DNA of 64,000 bases from SZUA-430 sp964638635 (GTDB lineage: Bacteria > Pseudomonadota > Alphaproteobacteria > Micropepsales > Micropepsaceae). The position numbers were made by a program, and so were the translations under genes. Shown one piece after another: positions 17,001 through 24,911 of this stretch. The DNA is taken from NCBI GenBank assembly GCA_964638635.1, contig CAZXAQ010000003.1:33108-97107 (forward strand), written 5' to 3'. The notes under the pieces were generated by a model. That model saw nothing but the letters and a program-made list of their open reading frames with translations, was not told where the DNA came from and did not search any database. Each line of letters begins with the position of its first letter. The stretch's first letter is position 1.

Positions 17001-20000
17001 ACCGTTACGTACGACCGGTTTAACAAGAAGCTCTCGAACAATTTGGGCCGATGGATCAGTTTCTCGGGAGGACCCGCGACAGGTGGCGGCGCCATGGTCA
17101 CGACGAGCGCCGGCGGTTTGGTGACGTTTGCGGCGACCGAATCGGTGAACAACAGCGGCTATGTGCCATCGCTCACGGTCACCAATGGAGGCGTCTGGCA
17201 ATACGTTGAAGACATGAACCGAACCTTCTTAGAGGTACGTCCGCCATCTACGCCGAATGCGCATTGGATGCGGTATGAGTATCAACCCGGCACGTTCGGC
17301 GTTGTCGAGAAAATCAAGGACGCGCTGAACCAGACGACGACGTACAATCTGGGCGGCGGCCGCGCCGCCTCGGTCGCCGACCCTCTCGGCAACACCACGA
17401 AGACGCTGCACGACAAGTTCGGCAACGTCGTCCGGATTGAAGACCCGCTCGGGCGTGTCGCGAAGACGGAGTACGACAACTTCCGGCGCAAGGTGAAAGT
17501 CACGGCGCCCGAGGGGAACTACGCCACGTACGCCTACGATGCGAAGTCGAACGTGCTGACAACGGCGGAGTTTGTGAAGCCTGGGTCGCCGACGCTGCCC
17601 TCATCGCGCACCGCAACGAAAACCTATGACGCAGTGTGCAATGTCCCGCTGACGGAAACGGATTTCGGCGGCCGGACGACCACGATGGCGATCAATCAGA
17701 CCACGTGCAAGGTCACGTCGGTGACACAGCCGCTCGTTGGCGGCGTGTCACCGGTTACGACCTACACCTACAACACGCTTGGTCAGGTGACCCAGAAGAC
17801 GGACCCAACCGGCCTTGTCACGCAGATGAACTACAACAGCCCACCGGGCTGCGGCACGTCGTGCACTTCGAACGGAAACTTGGAGAGTGTGATCGTGAAC
17901 CCCGGCGCGGGCAATCTCGCGATCACCACCCTGTTCGGCTACGACGCCTGGGGCAACATCACCACGGTCACCGATCCGCGCGGCTTCGTCCATACGGGCG
18001 AGTACGACGCGATGCGCCGTCTAACGCAGTACACAGCCCCCACCGGCACGAACGCCGTCACGAAATGGACCTACGACGTCGACGGGCTCGTCTCGAAGAT
18101 CGAGCGCGCGGCCAACGCCGCGAACACGGTCTGGGCGACGACGCAGTACAGCTACTACGCCACCGGCCGCGTCGCCTCGATGACCGACGCCGACGGGCGT
18201 GTCACGCGCTACACCTACGACGCGGCAAACCGGCTCGTCTTCACGATCGATCCAGAGGCGCGCCAGACGAAGAAAATCTACGACGCCGCAAGCCAAGTCA
18301 TCGAAGAGCGCCGCGGCGTCGGCACGCCGGACGAACAGGCCTATGCGACGTTCGCCTACACGCTGAACGGCAAGCAGTCCTGGATCAAGGACGCGAAGCT
18401 GAATCAGACGAGCTATACGTATGACGGTTATGACCGGCTGACCCTCACCACGTTCCCCGACGCCACGCACGAAGACCTCGTTTACAACGTGACAGACAAG
18501 GTCACGTCAAAGCTCACGCGCGGCGGGCAACAGATCGTCAACACTTATGACGCGCTCGACCGGGAGGTGACGCATCTGGTGCCGCAACCGGGCGCGGCAC
18601 CCGCAATCCTCACCACCACAACCTACGACCTGGCCTCCCGCGTGACGAGCAAGAGCGACAACACCGGGCACAGCCTGACGTACGCCTTCGACACCGCGAA
18701 ACGCCCGATCTCGGTGACGCAGGCCGCCCCCACGTTCGCCGGCACCCGCGTGGTCAGCTACCTGCTCGACCTCGCCGGCAACAAAACGCGCACAACCTGG
18801 GCCGACGGCTACTACGTGCAATACGCCTACGACGCCTTGAACCGGATGACGACGGCGACGGAGAACGGCACGTTCCTGCTCTCGACCTACATCTACGACA
18901 CGCTGTCGCGGCGCACGAGCCTCATCTATGGCAACGGCGCGAGCCAAGGGTACACTTACTCGACCCAGGGCGACCTGGTCACACTGGCAAGCACGCTGAC
19001 CGGCGCAAGCAACACATACACCAACACCTTCTCGCTCGCGCATCAGTTGGCGAGCGAGGCGGCCAGTAACGCGGCCTGGCAATATGTCCCGGCAGCATTC
19101 CAAACGACCAACTACGCGGCCGCGAACAACCTTAACCAGTACGTCAACATCACGGTGGGCCTGAACCCCACGGTCACGATGGCCTACGACGCGAACGGCA
19201 ACTTGACCGGCGACGGCGTGTGGACGTTCGCCTACGACGCGCAGAACATGCTACGCTCATCGACCAGTGCCGCGAGTACGAGCACCTATCAATACGACCC
19301 GCTCGGCCGGCGGCAGATGCTGACCGAGGGCGGCGTCACGACCACATTCCTGCACGACGGGGATGAGGAGATCGCGGACTACAGCGCTGCCGCCGCGGTG
19401 CTCAGGCGCTACGTGCCGGGGCCGGGCACGGACATGCCGATCGCGATGGTGACGCCGTCGGGCGGCAGCAACCTGCGAAAATACTTTCACACGAACCGCC
19501 AAGGCTCGACGATCGCGATGTCGGCCGACGACGGGACGATGGCCGAGGGGCCGTACACATACGACGCCTACGGCAATGGCGCACCGGCAACGGGCGTGCC
19601 GTTCAAGTACACGGGGCGCAGGTTGGATGCGGGGACGGGGTTGTACTATTACCGGGCGCGATATTACTCGGCGGCGCTTGGGCGGTTTCTGCAGGTTGAT
19701 CCGGTGGGGTATGAGGATCAGATGAATTTGTATGCCTACGTCGGGAATGACCCTCAGAACAAGAATGACCCCGATGGAGAGTTCGCCAACATATTGATTG
19801 GTGCGGCTGTTGGCGCAGCACTTGAGTATGGCAGCCAAGTTGTTGAGAATCTGGCGAAGGGTCAAAGCATCTCGGACGCGGCGCAGAATGTTGATTTGGC
19901 AAAGATCGGGATCTCGGCATTGTCTGGCGCAGTCGGCGCGGGGATAGCGAGCAAGGTAGAAAAACTAGGCAAAATGGCGCAGCTCGGCGCCGAGGCTCTC

Positions 20001-20330
20001 CAGAGTGCCGCAACAAAAGCCGCCAAGGGAGAGGAAATATCGATAGAAAGCGTTGGGGCTGACGTGTTGGGTGGCAAGGCACTAGCCCCTGTCGGCGCGA
20101 AGGTAGGGGCCAAACTGGCCGGGAAAAGTAACGTTGTCACCGATGAGGTGAAGAAGCGCGCGAAGTTTCCTGGCAGTGCCCGTGACAAAGCACGGCTAGA
20201 GGTCGGAGAAAAGATGGACGCCGAAAGAGCGGCTAAATATGGGGCGGGCGGCGGCGCTGTGGGATCAGGTATCGGATCGAGCGCGGCGGGCGTCAGTGTT
20301 AGCAGTGACAAAGAAAAACAAAACAAATGA
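14088..20330 (+). CDS. Giant secreted RHS/YD-repeat protein with transglutaminase-like N-terminal domain
   Basis: About 2080 residues from ATG 14088, where a Sec signal peptide begins (FFAISALVLAAASPAHA). Residues ~65-190 form a transglutaminase-like domain (DKIYEYVRNEIDVVP, FDQAQFMVELLRSAGVTASY, then HVWVRA and FDPGF) with the His and Asp but no Cys at the canonical position; the nearest Cys is two residues early (ACTPFDQA). Residues ~725-1850 contain an RHS start (KSGMMTYTPPPDITVGNGGY) and many YD repeats. The RHS core ends near 1875 with YYYRARYYSAALGRFLQVDP and NDPQNKNDPDGE. The last ~190 residues form a distinct Gly/Ala-rich helical tail with lower-GC codons, as in polymorphic-toxin tips. 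Exact toxin activity is not recognisable. Confidence 0.9.
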   Translation: MPTLTFSRFFAISALVLAAASPAHALPEMSVGTGFAVTPAQALTYYTNQGLTSPAWTEDPELDRLATALGNDPDKIYEYVRNEIDVVPLFGVQAGARGCYIDKACTPFDQAQFMVELLRSAGVTASYQLGTITLTGTQFDQWFGLTNPTAARKLLADGGTPYTMTDNGTSVTSVTMMHVWVRATIGGTTYSFDPGFKPHTVTTGINLDTAMGFNSATFWSNAISGASTSTTNNTPRVSNLHRTNVRNNLGTYATNLLNYITANLPNGSMDNVIGGRTLTPYAGPALRQTTLPYQASTTQLFTGDLPLVLRKRVTIVGSSTTYNAPLDEFFGKQITFELNRENPPPGGFTQYRFLIGEQVVTNWTNGTVGGAVITINNPYAAGNSAGVFDGAYMDRAVPLTGSNTTGVQLFVAAGRVSGDYGAYQERVHSGRSGIVIYQKACCHEEGQGQWVEPQQIALRRRMGATFMSQFWDMTQLVGGVGSSIVLVHDVVGIATTARAEAGDSESPVASSFMFSMEPAISALSRTGITTQPPIVARTVAMMLSALEGSVAQQAGDSVFPVSAVVQLDWAHAGPAAADRWYYYATSANWNSFARSQILLDYDPNPGPGTSPIRNIADGYIAAGWTVMIPRSSFLGPGLAEQQYCVPYEVQGQMMSCKIAGPDRAGALIAINPTTGAVAHISARNYLYGKGGGGSTDAETNPARIFTIAEGFLDKQFSSRAEAHNVDLKSGMMTYTPPPDITVGNGGYPYSLSFQRSYRYQHNSDEDYWDAQNPANPMEPPDTVARDDIFTTTGWTSNLHHYASITSDGAKVFGQDDPRVAVQTLATARVLLSIMGNGTTNLETLQRQIVGAFAGFWWTETILMNTVTVKQGHSSRSFTKLHDGTFTARGSAETVEVFGSRTIYTGFTVMGGGAPRWGYNFCVRITGAQRDVTIYGNFNGTSCSTPPPSNIVPSGGNTGDMMFSTQTFPYGITVTYDRFNKKLSNNLGRWISFSGGPATGGGAMVTTSAGGLVTFAATESVNNSGYVPSLTVTNGGVWQYVEDMNRTFLEVRPPSTPNAHWMRYEYQPGTFGVVEKIKDALNQTTTYNLGGGRAASVADPLGNTTKTLHDKFGNVVRIEDPLGRVAKTEYDNFRRKVKVTAPEGNYATYAYDAKSNVLTTAEFVKPGSPTLPSSRTATKTYDAVCNVPLTETDFGGRTTTMAINQTTCKVTSVTQPLVGGVSPVTTYTYNTLGQVTQKTDPTGLVTQMNYNSPPGCGTSCTSNGNLESVIVNPGAGNLAITTLFGYDAWGNITTVTDPRGFVHTGEYDAMRRLTQYTAPTGTNAVTKWTYDVDGLVSKIERAANAANTVWATTQYSYYATGRVASMTDADGRVTRYTYDAANRLVFTIDPEARQTKKIYDAASQVIEERRGVGTPDEQAYATFAYTLNGKQSWIKDAKLNQTSYTYDGYDRLTLTTFPDATHEDLVYNVTDKVTSKLTRGGQQIVNTYDALDREVTHLVPQPGAAPAILTTTTYDLASRVTSKSDNTGHSLTYAFDTAKRPISVTQAAPTFAGTRVVSYLLDLAGNKTRTTWADGYYVQYAYDALNRMTTATENGTFLLSTYIYDTLSRRTSLIYGNGASQGYTYSTQGDLVTLASTLTGASNTYTNTFSLAHQLASEAASNAAWQYVPAAFQTTNYAAANNLNQYVNITVGLNPTVTMAYDANGNLTGDGVWTFAYDAQNMLRSSTSAASTSTYQYDPLGRRQMLTEGGVTTTFLHDGDEEIADYSAAAAVLRRYVPGPGTDMPIAMVTPSGGSNLRKYFHTNRQGSTIAMSADDGTMAEGPYTYDAYGNGAPATGVPFKYTGRRLDAGTGLYYYRARYYSAALGRFLQVDPVGYEDQMNLYAYVGNDPQNKNDPDGEFANILIGAAVGAALEYGSQVVENLAKGQSISDAAQNVDLAKIGISALSGAVGAGIASKVEKLGKMAQLGAEALQSAATKAAKGEEISIESVGADVLGGKALAPVGAKVGAKLAGKSNVVTDEVKKRAKFPGSARDKARLEVGEKMDAERAAKYGAGGGAVGSGIGSSAAGVSVSSDKEKQNK

Positions 20331-20346
20331 CAATCTTGGTGCGACG

Positions 20347-20688
20347 ATGCGGGATAATGTAATCGAGAAAGTCATACTCGCGATTCTATTTCTGGTGGTC
20401 GCATGGTCTATGGTTAGGCAGGGCGCCCCACAGGCGGTCGCTGTGTTCGCAGCCTTCCTTCTTCTGGCATACGGCACTGGAATGATAATTTGGTCACCGA
20501 AGCCTACGTCCGAGTGGCGCGGATGGTTGGCAATCGGAGGCGGCGCAACTATCGCACTGTATTTGCAGTCAACGACGGTTGCGCTCTATGCGGGACTGGC
20601 GCTGGTAGGGCAACTGGTTGCTCGATTGTTAGGAATTTGGCTCTTTCCACGCGAAGCTAGAGATGACACCGACGAAGATAAAGAATAG
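20347..20688 (+). CDS. Small integral membrane protein, candidate immunity protein of the RHS tail
   Basis: 113 residues from ATG 20347 (a GTG at 20305 that overlaps the RHS gene would add 14 residues). Three to four hydrophobic segments: VILAILFLVVAWSMV, AVAVFAAFLLLAYGTGMIIW, WLAIGGGATIALYL and ALYAGLALVGQLVARLLGIWL, ending in an acidic DDTDEDKE tail. It begins 16 bases after the RHS stop and shares the lower-GC composition of the RHS tail, unlike the genes around it. Position directly after a variable RHS tip is where immunity genes sit in known polymorphic toxin loci. No homology was recognised, so this role is inference. Confidence 0.6.
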   Translation: MRDNVIEKVILAILFLVVAWSMVRQGAPQAVAVFAAFLLLAYGTGMIIWSPKPTSEWRGWLAIGGGATIALYLQSTTVALYAGLALVGQLVARLLGIWLFPREARDDTDEDKE

Positions 20689-20773
20689 AAGAAGCACGAA
20701 TATGTTCTATCTTTGAGCGCGACCGCGCAAGAATTCCGAGGGACGCGACTGCTACGCGCCCCTCTGCACAGAG

Positions 20774-20930
20774 GCGGAGGAATCGGGGTCAGAGCGGAGG
20801 AATCGCGGGGTCAGAGCGGAGGAATCGGGGTCAGAGTAGATTTTGCTCACTCAATACCGAGACAAAATGAACCCCCTACCCCTGGAAGGAATCGGGGTCA
20901 GAGTCGACTAGCTACGGATGCACCAGCCCC
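20774..20930. repeat. Cluster of short direct repeats (GGAATCGGGGTCAGAG family)
   Basis: Three head-to-tail copies of a 20-22 base unit lie at 20774-20793, 20794-20815 (with a 2-base CG insertion) and 20816-20835, and a fourth copy of the core GGAATCGGGGTCAGAG is at 20888-20903. CCCCCTACCCCTG follows the third and fourth copies (near 20872 and 20927), making a larger imperfect duplication of roughly 55-70 bases. Between them, ATTTTG and CAAAAT form a short inverted repeat. GGGGTCAGAG-type sequences are, to my recollection, common as dispersed REP-like elements in Proteobacteria. No transposase is present. Confidence 0.7.
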
Positions 20931-21434
20931 CTACCCCTGCTTCCGCACAAACAACAACCGCACGCGCCCCGTCGGGTCCGTTTCCGTCCACGCGTCGCCG
21001 CCGCGCATGCCTTCGGCCCAGCCCAGCATGTCCTTCTCCGTGCGGTAGAACAGGTGCCAGTCGCAGATGAACTCCATCGGCCACAGATTGCTGAGCTCGG
21101 TCTCGTTCATGTTGCCCACGATCAAGAGCCCGCCGGGCGCCAGCCGCTCGTAGAGCCGCGCCGACAGCGCGCGTGCGCGCCGGTCGATCAAATAGTCGAT
21201 CAAGCTCACCGAATAGATCATGTCCTGCGGCCCCGCCTCGTCGAGCCATGACCCGCCGCGCAGCACGTCGCTGAACGACACGTTGATCGGCTTGACCTTC
21301 GCCCCGGGCTTGGCCTTCAGGGTCAGCGGATGCGCGTGATCGAACGCATAAGCCAGCGCCGCCTGCTCCTGGTCGATCAGCGTGAATTCCGCAGGCCCCG
21401 CTGGCGCCGCCGGATCCTTCGGCAAACGCATCAC
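20931..21434 (-). pseudogene. Truncated duplicate of the PilZ-like/methyltransferase gene
   Basis: The readable 160 residues correspond closely to the last ~160 of the intact gene at 22808-24292, with shared blocks FTLIDQEQAALAYAFD, GPQDMIYSV, LIDYLIDRRAR, LYERLAPGGLLI and GNMNETELSNLWPMEFICDW. The PilZ-like region, linker and SAM-binding motif I are missing: similarity begins only at a KDP near 21420, and the residues before it (MMRLP) are unrelated. A methyltransferase without motif I should be inactive, so this is most likely a 5'-deleted paralogue left by a duplication. The frame is intact and the differences look conservative, so expression cannot be ruled out. Confidence 0.8.
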
Positions 21435-21635
21435 ACACGGCCTGGTGGCGCCCTGGCGAACAGCAGAACGAGGGTTTTTGGCGGATTTCTCGGTCAGCCA
21501 TTGTTGCGCGCGGGACGCAGGTGTCTGGAATCATGCACGTTAAAGTGGGTCTTGGGTCGGCATTTCTTGACAGTTTCGGTGCGGCGAGTGAACTAAAGGC
21601 GGATGCAGGGTGGGGGCCCTGCCGTAGGGGGAAAT

Positions 21636-22655
21636 ATGCGTAAGATTATGGCTTTGGCGGCGGCTGCCGCTTTCGTGGTGCCTACGGCAGCTCTTGCCGA
21701 TGGGGAAGAGGCGGCAAGCGCCCGTCCGTACTTCGGCGGGTTCTATGTTGGACAAACCGCGATGGACATGCCGGTCCACGCGAACTCGGCGATGCAATTC
21801 GATTTCGGCGGCGGACTGACGTCGACGGAACTTGCCGCCAACGTTGACGGTCTCACCTACGGCCTCGGGATCGGGAAAAATCTCGACAGCGGTTGGCGCG
21901 TGATCCTCACCGGCAGCTATTTCGACGGCGAAGGCGATGCTCGAGACAGCTATACCATCGCGAATGCGACGCCCTTTAGGTATGGCCCGCTCACTGGCGG
22001 CACGCCGCCCGGTTTCGCGGACGTGTTCTTCGGTCCATATGGATGCCCCGGAACGCCGTGTAACGCGGTCGAAAACCTCACGACGGGTGTGCGTGAACTG
22101 ACCGGTGCTTTGGCGGTTGGTCGCCAGTTGTTCGACATGGTGCACAGCGATATCGTGTTGACCTATACGTCGGGTGAGAGCGAGTACAATAATCTGCGGA
22201 CGGTAACGGGCACGGGCTTCACGGATACGCATTTGACGCAAACCGATTTCTCGGAAAGCCAAGTGGATCTTGCGCTACGCCTGTCGCTCGACTTCGGTCT
22301 GGCGGACAGCATTTCGGTCGGCGTCGGCGGTTCGGCCGGCTACGGCTACAGCCACGCTCACATGATTGCGAGACAGCGCAACACGTTCAGCATCGGTCCA
22401 AGCGTGTATAACGTCTCGTCGCTTGCCTTCGAAGACGGCGAGTACGGCTTCGTCGGCCGGGTGGATGCGAACATTGCCTGGGCGATCACCGACCGGATCA
22501 ACCTTGCCGTCGTGGGTAACTACGAAAGCGACAGCATGGTTCCGGTCTACAGCGCTGCGGACGCGCCGGACCTGGTCGCTCACACGCGGGCCCAGTTCCA
22601 CTTCGAAACGCAGTCGAACACAAGCTACGGCGTGCGCCTGGTCACGGCCTGGTAA
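21636..22655 (+). CDS. Outer-membrane beta-barrel protein
   Basis: 339 residues from ATG 21636, preceded by AGGGGGAAAT. Signal peptide MRKIMALAAAAAFVVP ends with TAALADG. The mature part alternates polar and hydrophobic residues in strand-like segments (GGFYVGQTAMDM, LTYGLGIGKNLD, WRVILTGSYFDGEGDARDSY, DIVLTYTSGESEYNN, INLAVVGNYESDSMV) and ends in a strand SYGVRLVTAW with a terminal aromatic residue, the usual barrel-insertion signal. CPGTPC suggests a loop disulphide. A strong terminator follows. The pore's substrate is unknown. It sits between the truncated and intact copies of the methyltransferase gene. Confidence 0.75.
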   Translation: MRKIMALAAAAAFVVPTAALADGEEAASARPYFGGFYVGQTAMDMPVHANSAMQFDFGGGLTSTELAANVDGLTYGLGIGKNLDSGWRVILTGSYFDGEGDARDSYTIANATPFRYGPLTGGTPPGFADVFFGPYGCPGTPCNAVENLTTGVRELTGALAVGRQLFDMVHSDIVLTYTSGESEYNNLRTVTGTGFTDTHLTQTDFSESQVDLALRLSLDFGLADSISVGVGGSAGYGYSHAHMIARQRNTFSIGPSVYNVSSLAFEDGEYGFVGRVDANIAWAITDRINLAVVGNYESDSMVPVYSAADAPDLVAHTRAQFHFETQSNTSYGVRLVTAW

Positions 22656-22679
22656 ACGTCTGAGCGTTGGAATTCGATC

Positions 22680-22707
22680 GGGCGCCCGGCAACGGGCGCC
22701 CGTTTTG
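22680..22707 (+). terminator. Rho-independent terminator of the beta-barrel gene
   Basis: A perfect 9-bp stem, GGGCGCCCG and its complement, closes a GCAA tetraloop and is followed by GTTTTG. It lies 25 bases after the stop codon of the beta-barrel gene. The stem is symmetrical, but the T-run is on the plus strand, so it terminates the plus-strand gene. Confidence 0.82.
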
Positions 22708-22807
22708 CTTGTGCGCCGGAAATCGGCCCGAAAATCGGCCACGCCTGCGCGCCCGCCCGGATCGTCATCGGTAGTGCGGTGGAGGCAGAAAGAGCGCGGC
22801 CTAGCGC

Positions 22808-24292
22808 CTACGCCGGCTTGCGCGCGAACAGCAACCGCACGCGGCCCGTCGGGTCCGTCTCCGTCCACGCATGCGCGCCCGGCATCCCCTCGACCCACCC
22901 CAGCATGTCCTTCTCGCTGCGGTAATAGAGGTGCCAATCGCAGATGAACTCCATCGGCCACAGATTGCTGAGTTCGGTTTCGTTCATATTGCCGATGATG
23001 AGCAGTCCGCCCGGCGCAAGCCGCTCATAGAGCCGCTGCCCGAGCGTCCGTGCGCGCCGGTCGATCAAATAGTCGATGAGCCCGACGGAATAGATCATGT
23101 CCTGCGGCCCGGCGTCGTCGAGCCACGCACCGCCGCGCAACACATCGGTGAACGACACGTTGATCGGCCGCACGCTTGCCTGCGGCTTCATTTTCAGCGT
23201 CAGCGGATGCGCGCGATCGAACGCGTAGGCTAGCGCCGCCTGCTCCTGATCGATCAGCGTGAAAGCGACCCGGCCTTGCGGCGCGTTCGGGTCCTTCAGA
23301 TGCAGCTCCACCTCGCGCGCCGAACCGCAGCCGAGGCTCATGATCCGCGCCGGCGTGCCGTTCGCGCGCGAACGCACCACGTCGTCGATCACCTTCTTCA
23401 CCACATGCATGCGCGTGCCGATGCACTCCGCCACGTCGAGCCCGACGCGGTGCATCAGCTGCGAATAGACGTCGCCGCCTTCGCGCTGCCAATCGTAGAC
23501 ATAGTTCATGATCTCGAAGTCGCCGGGATACCCCGCCGGCTTGAAATAGCTGCGCCACCACACGGGGCCGTGGTTCAACTCCGGTGTCAGGACGAGCTCG
23601 GTGTATTCCTTCACCGCTTCGAGCCGCTTCTTGTCTTCCATCACCGGCGCGACCAGCTGATTGCCCGCGCGCCACAGGCTGCGCCACTGCGGAATGATCC
23701 GCTCCGCGCACATCTCGTAGGCTTCGTCGACGCTCAGGCCCGTCGACTGATGCGGAAACGGTTTCACGCTGGTCTCGACCACCGACCGGTAGGCGCGCAG
23801 GAAGCGCAACACATCGGCGCAATGCGCCCGGTACTCTGCCGGCACCAGCCCGCTCACATGCGGATCAAGCGTCGCCAGCTGCTGCGAAATCCGCGCCTGC
23901 GCGTTGCGCCGCAAGAGGGAGTGAAAATCCACGACGTCGTCGATGAGATTGAGCGCGACTTTCGGCCCGAACACCGACCGCTCCGTGCGCACGACCTTGG
24001 CCTTGCCCTCAAGGATCGAAAGCCCCGCTTGCTTGACCGCGATCGGCACGATCTCGCCGGTTTCGACCGCCACATCGACAGTCTGATTGGCGTTGACGCA
24101 AATGCCGGTCAGGCTGATGTCGCCAAGCCGGAAGGCCGCCCCTTTGACGTAAACCTTCGGCGGCGTACCGGAAAACAGCTCAGCCGCGTCGTAGCGTTTC
24201 GGCCGGAAAAAGATCTGTCGGCCGCTTGCGCCCTTCAGCTCCTCATACGCCAGCATATTCCCCTCGCGCGCGAATTTCACTTGTTCGCTCAA
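22808..24292 (-). CDS. PilZ-like domain fused to SAM-dependent methyltransferase
   Basis: 494 residues from TTG 24292, chosen for AGGAAGGAG 9 bases upstream; ATG 24256 is an alternative. Residues ~35-115 look like a PilZ fold with the D-x-S-x-x-G motif (GDISLTGICVNA), although the preceding RxxxR c-di-GMP motif is not canonical. The middle ~200 residues are helical with PGDFEIMNYVYDWQ. Residues ~315-494 are a class I methyltransferase with motif I IMSLGCGSAREVE (about 318-330), an acidic LIDQEQ and LAPGGLLIIGN. Substrate is unknown. A 5'-truncated copy lies 1.4 kb away at 20931-21434. It is divergent from the Nudix gene. Confidence 0.78.
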   Translation of the reverse strand: MSEQVKFAREGNMLAYEELKGASGRQIFFRPKRYDAAELFSGTPPKVYVKGAAFRLGDISLTGICVNANQTVDVAVETGEIVPIAVKQAGLSILEGKAKVVRTERSVFGPKVALNLIDDVVDFHSLLRRNAQARISQQLATLDPHVSGLVPAEYRAHCADVLRFLRAYRSVVETSVKPFPHQSTGLSVDEAYEMCAERIIPQWRSLWRAGNQLVAPVMEDKKRLEAVKEYTELVLTPELNHGPVWWRSYFKPAGYPGDFEIMNYVYDWQREGGDVYSQLMHRVGLDVAECIGTRMHVVKKVIDDVVRSRANGTPARIMSLGCGSAREVELHLKDPNAPQGRVAFTLIDQEQAALAYAFDRAHPLTLKMKPQASVRPINVSFTDVLRGGAWLDDAGPQDMIYSVGLIDYLIDRRARTLGQRLYERLAPGGLLIIGNMNETELSNLWPMEFICDWHLYYRSEKDMLGWVEGMPGAHAWTETDPTGRVRLLFARKPA

Positions 24293-24429
24293 TGAAGTAG
24301 GCTCCTTCCTATAGCGATGATCCGTGTGCTGAGAAAGAGACGCGCGCGCATTTCGCAACCAATCGTAAACTGTGGTCTGCCACGGTAAACGCCGTCTTAA
24401 CCTCGAACCTGCCGCTAGTGTCACGTTCC

Positions 24430-24840
24430 ATGAGCCAACCAAAGCTGACCGTCGATGCCGTCGTCTTCGACAGGACCGGTCGGTTGCTCCTCATCAAGCG
24501 CAAGTCGCCGCCGTTCAAAGGTTGCTACGCGCTGCCGGGAGGCTTCGTGGAGCACGGCGAAACCGTGGAAGAAGCCGCGCGCCGCGAACTGAAAGAGGAA
24601 ACCGGCGTGACCGTAGAGTCACAGCGCTTGGTCGGTGTTTACTCTGACCCCGGTCGCGACCCGCGCGGCCAAGTCGTCTCGATCGCCTTCCTCATGAAAG
24701 CGCGCGCGGCCAGGCCCACCGCCGGCGACGATGCCGCGGCCGCCGAATTTGTGGCCGACTGGCGCTCGAAGCCGCTCGCGTTCGATCACGCCAAGATCGT
24801 CGCGGACGCGATCGCGCTTTTGCCAAAGAAGGCCCGATGA
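24430..24840 (+). CDS. Nudix hydrolase
   Basis: 136 residues from ATG 24430. The full Nudix box spans residues 38-60: GFVEHGETVEEAARRE then LKEETGV, with every consensus Gly, Glu and Arg present. The N-terminal VDAVVFDRTGRLLLIKRKSPPF and ALPGG resemble ADP-ribose pyrophosphatase and 8-oxo-dGTPase-type family members. Nudix enzymes hydrolyse nucleoside diphosphates linked to another group; the exact substrate cannot be read from the motif. The gene is divergent from the PilZ-methyltransferase and about 70 bases before the MFS gene. Confidence 0.9.
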   Translation: MSQPKLTVDAVVFDRTGRLLLIKRKSPPFKGCYALPGGFVEHGETVEEAARRELKEETGVTVESQRLVGVYSDPGRDPRGQVVSIAFLMKARAARPTAGDDAAAAEFVADWRSKPLAFDHAKIVADAIALLPKKAR

Positions 24841-24911
24841 CCCGTATCGAGACGCGCCGCCCGCGATCGGCCATCGCGTCCCCCTCCCCTTTCGGCTAAA
24901 GGTCGCACGCC

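Noticed and set aside
20774..20904. Short repeats considered as a CRISPR array
   Set aside because: The copies are directly adjacent or separated by unequal non-spacer sequence, only four exist, and no cas gene is present.
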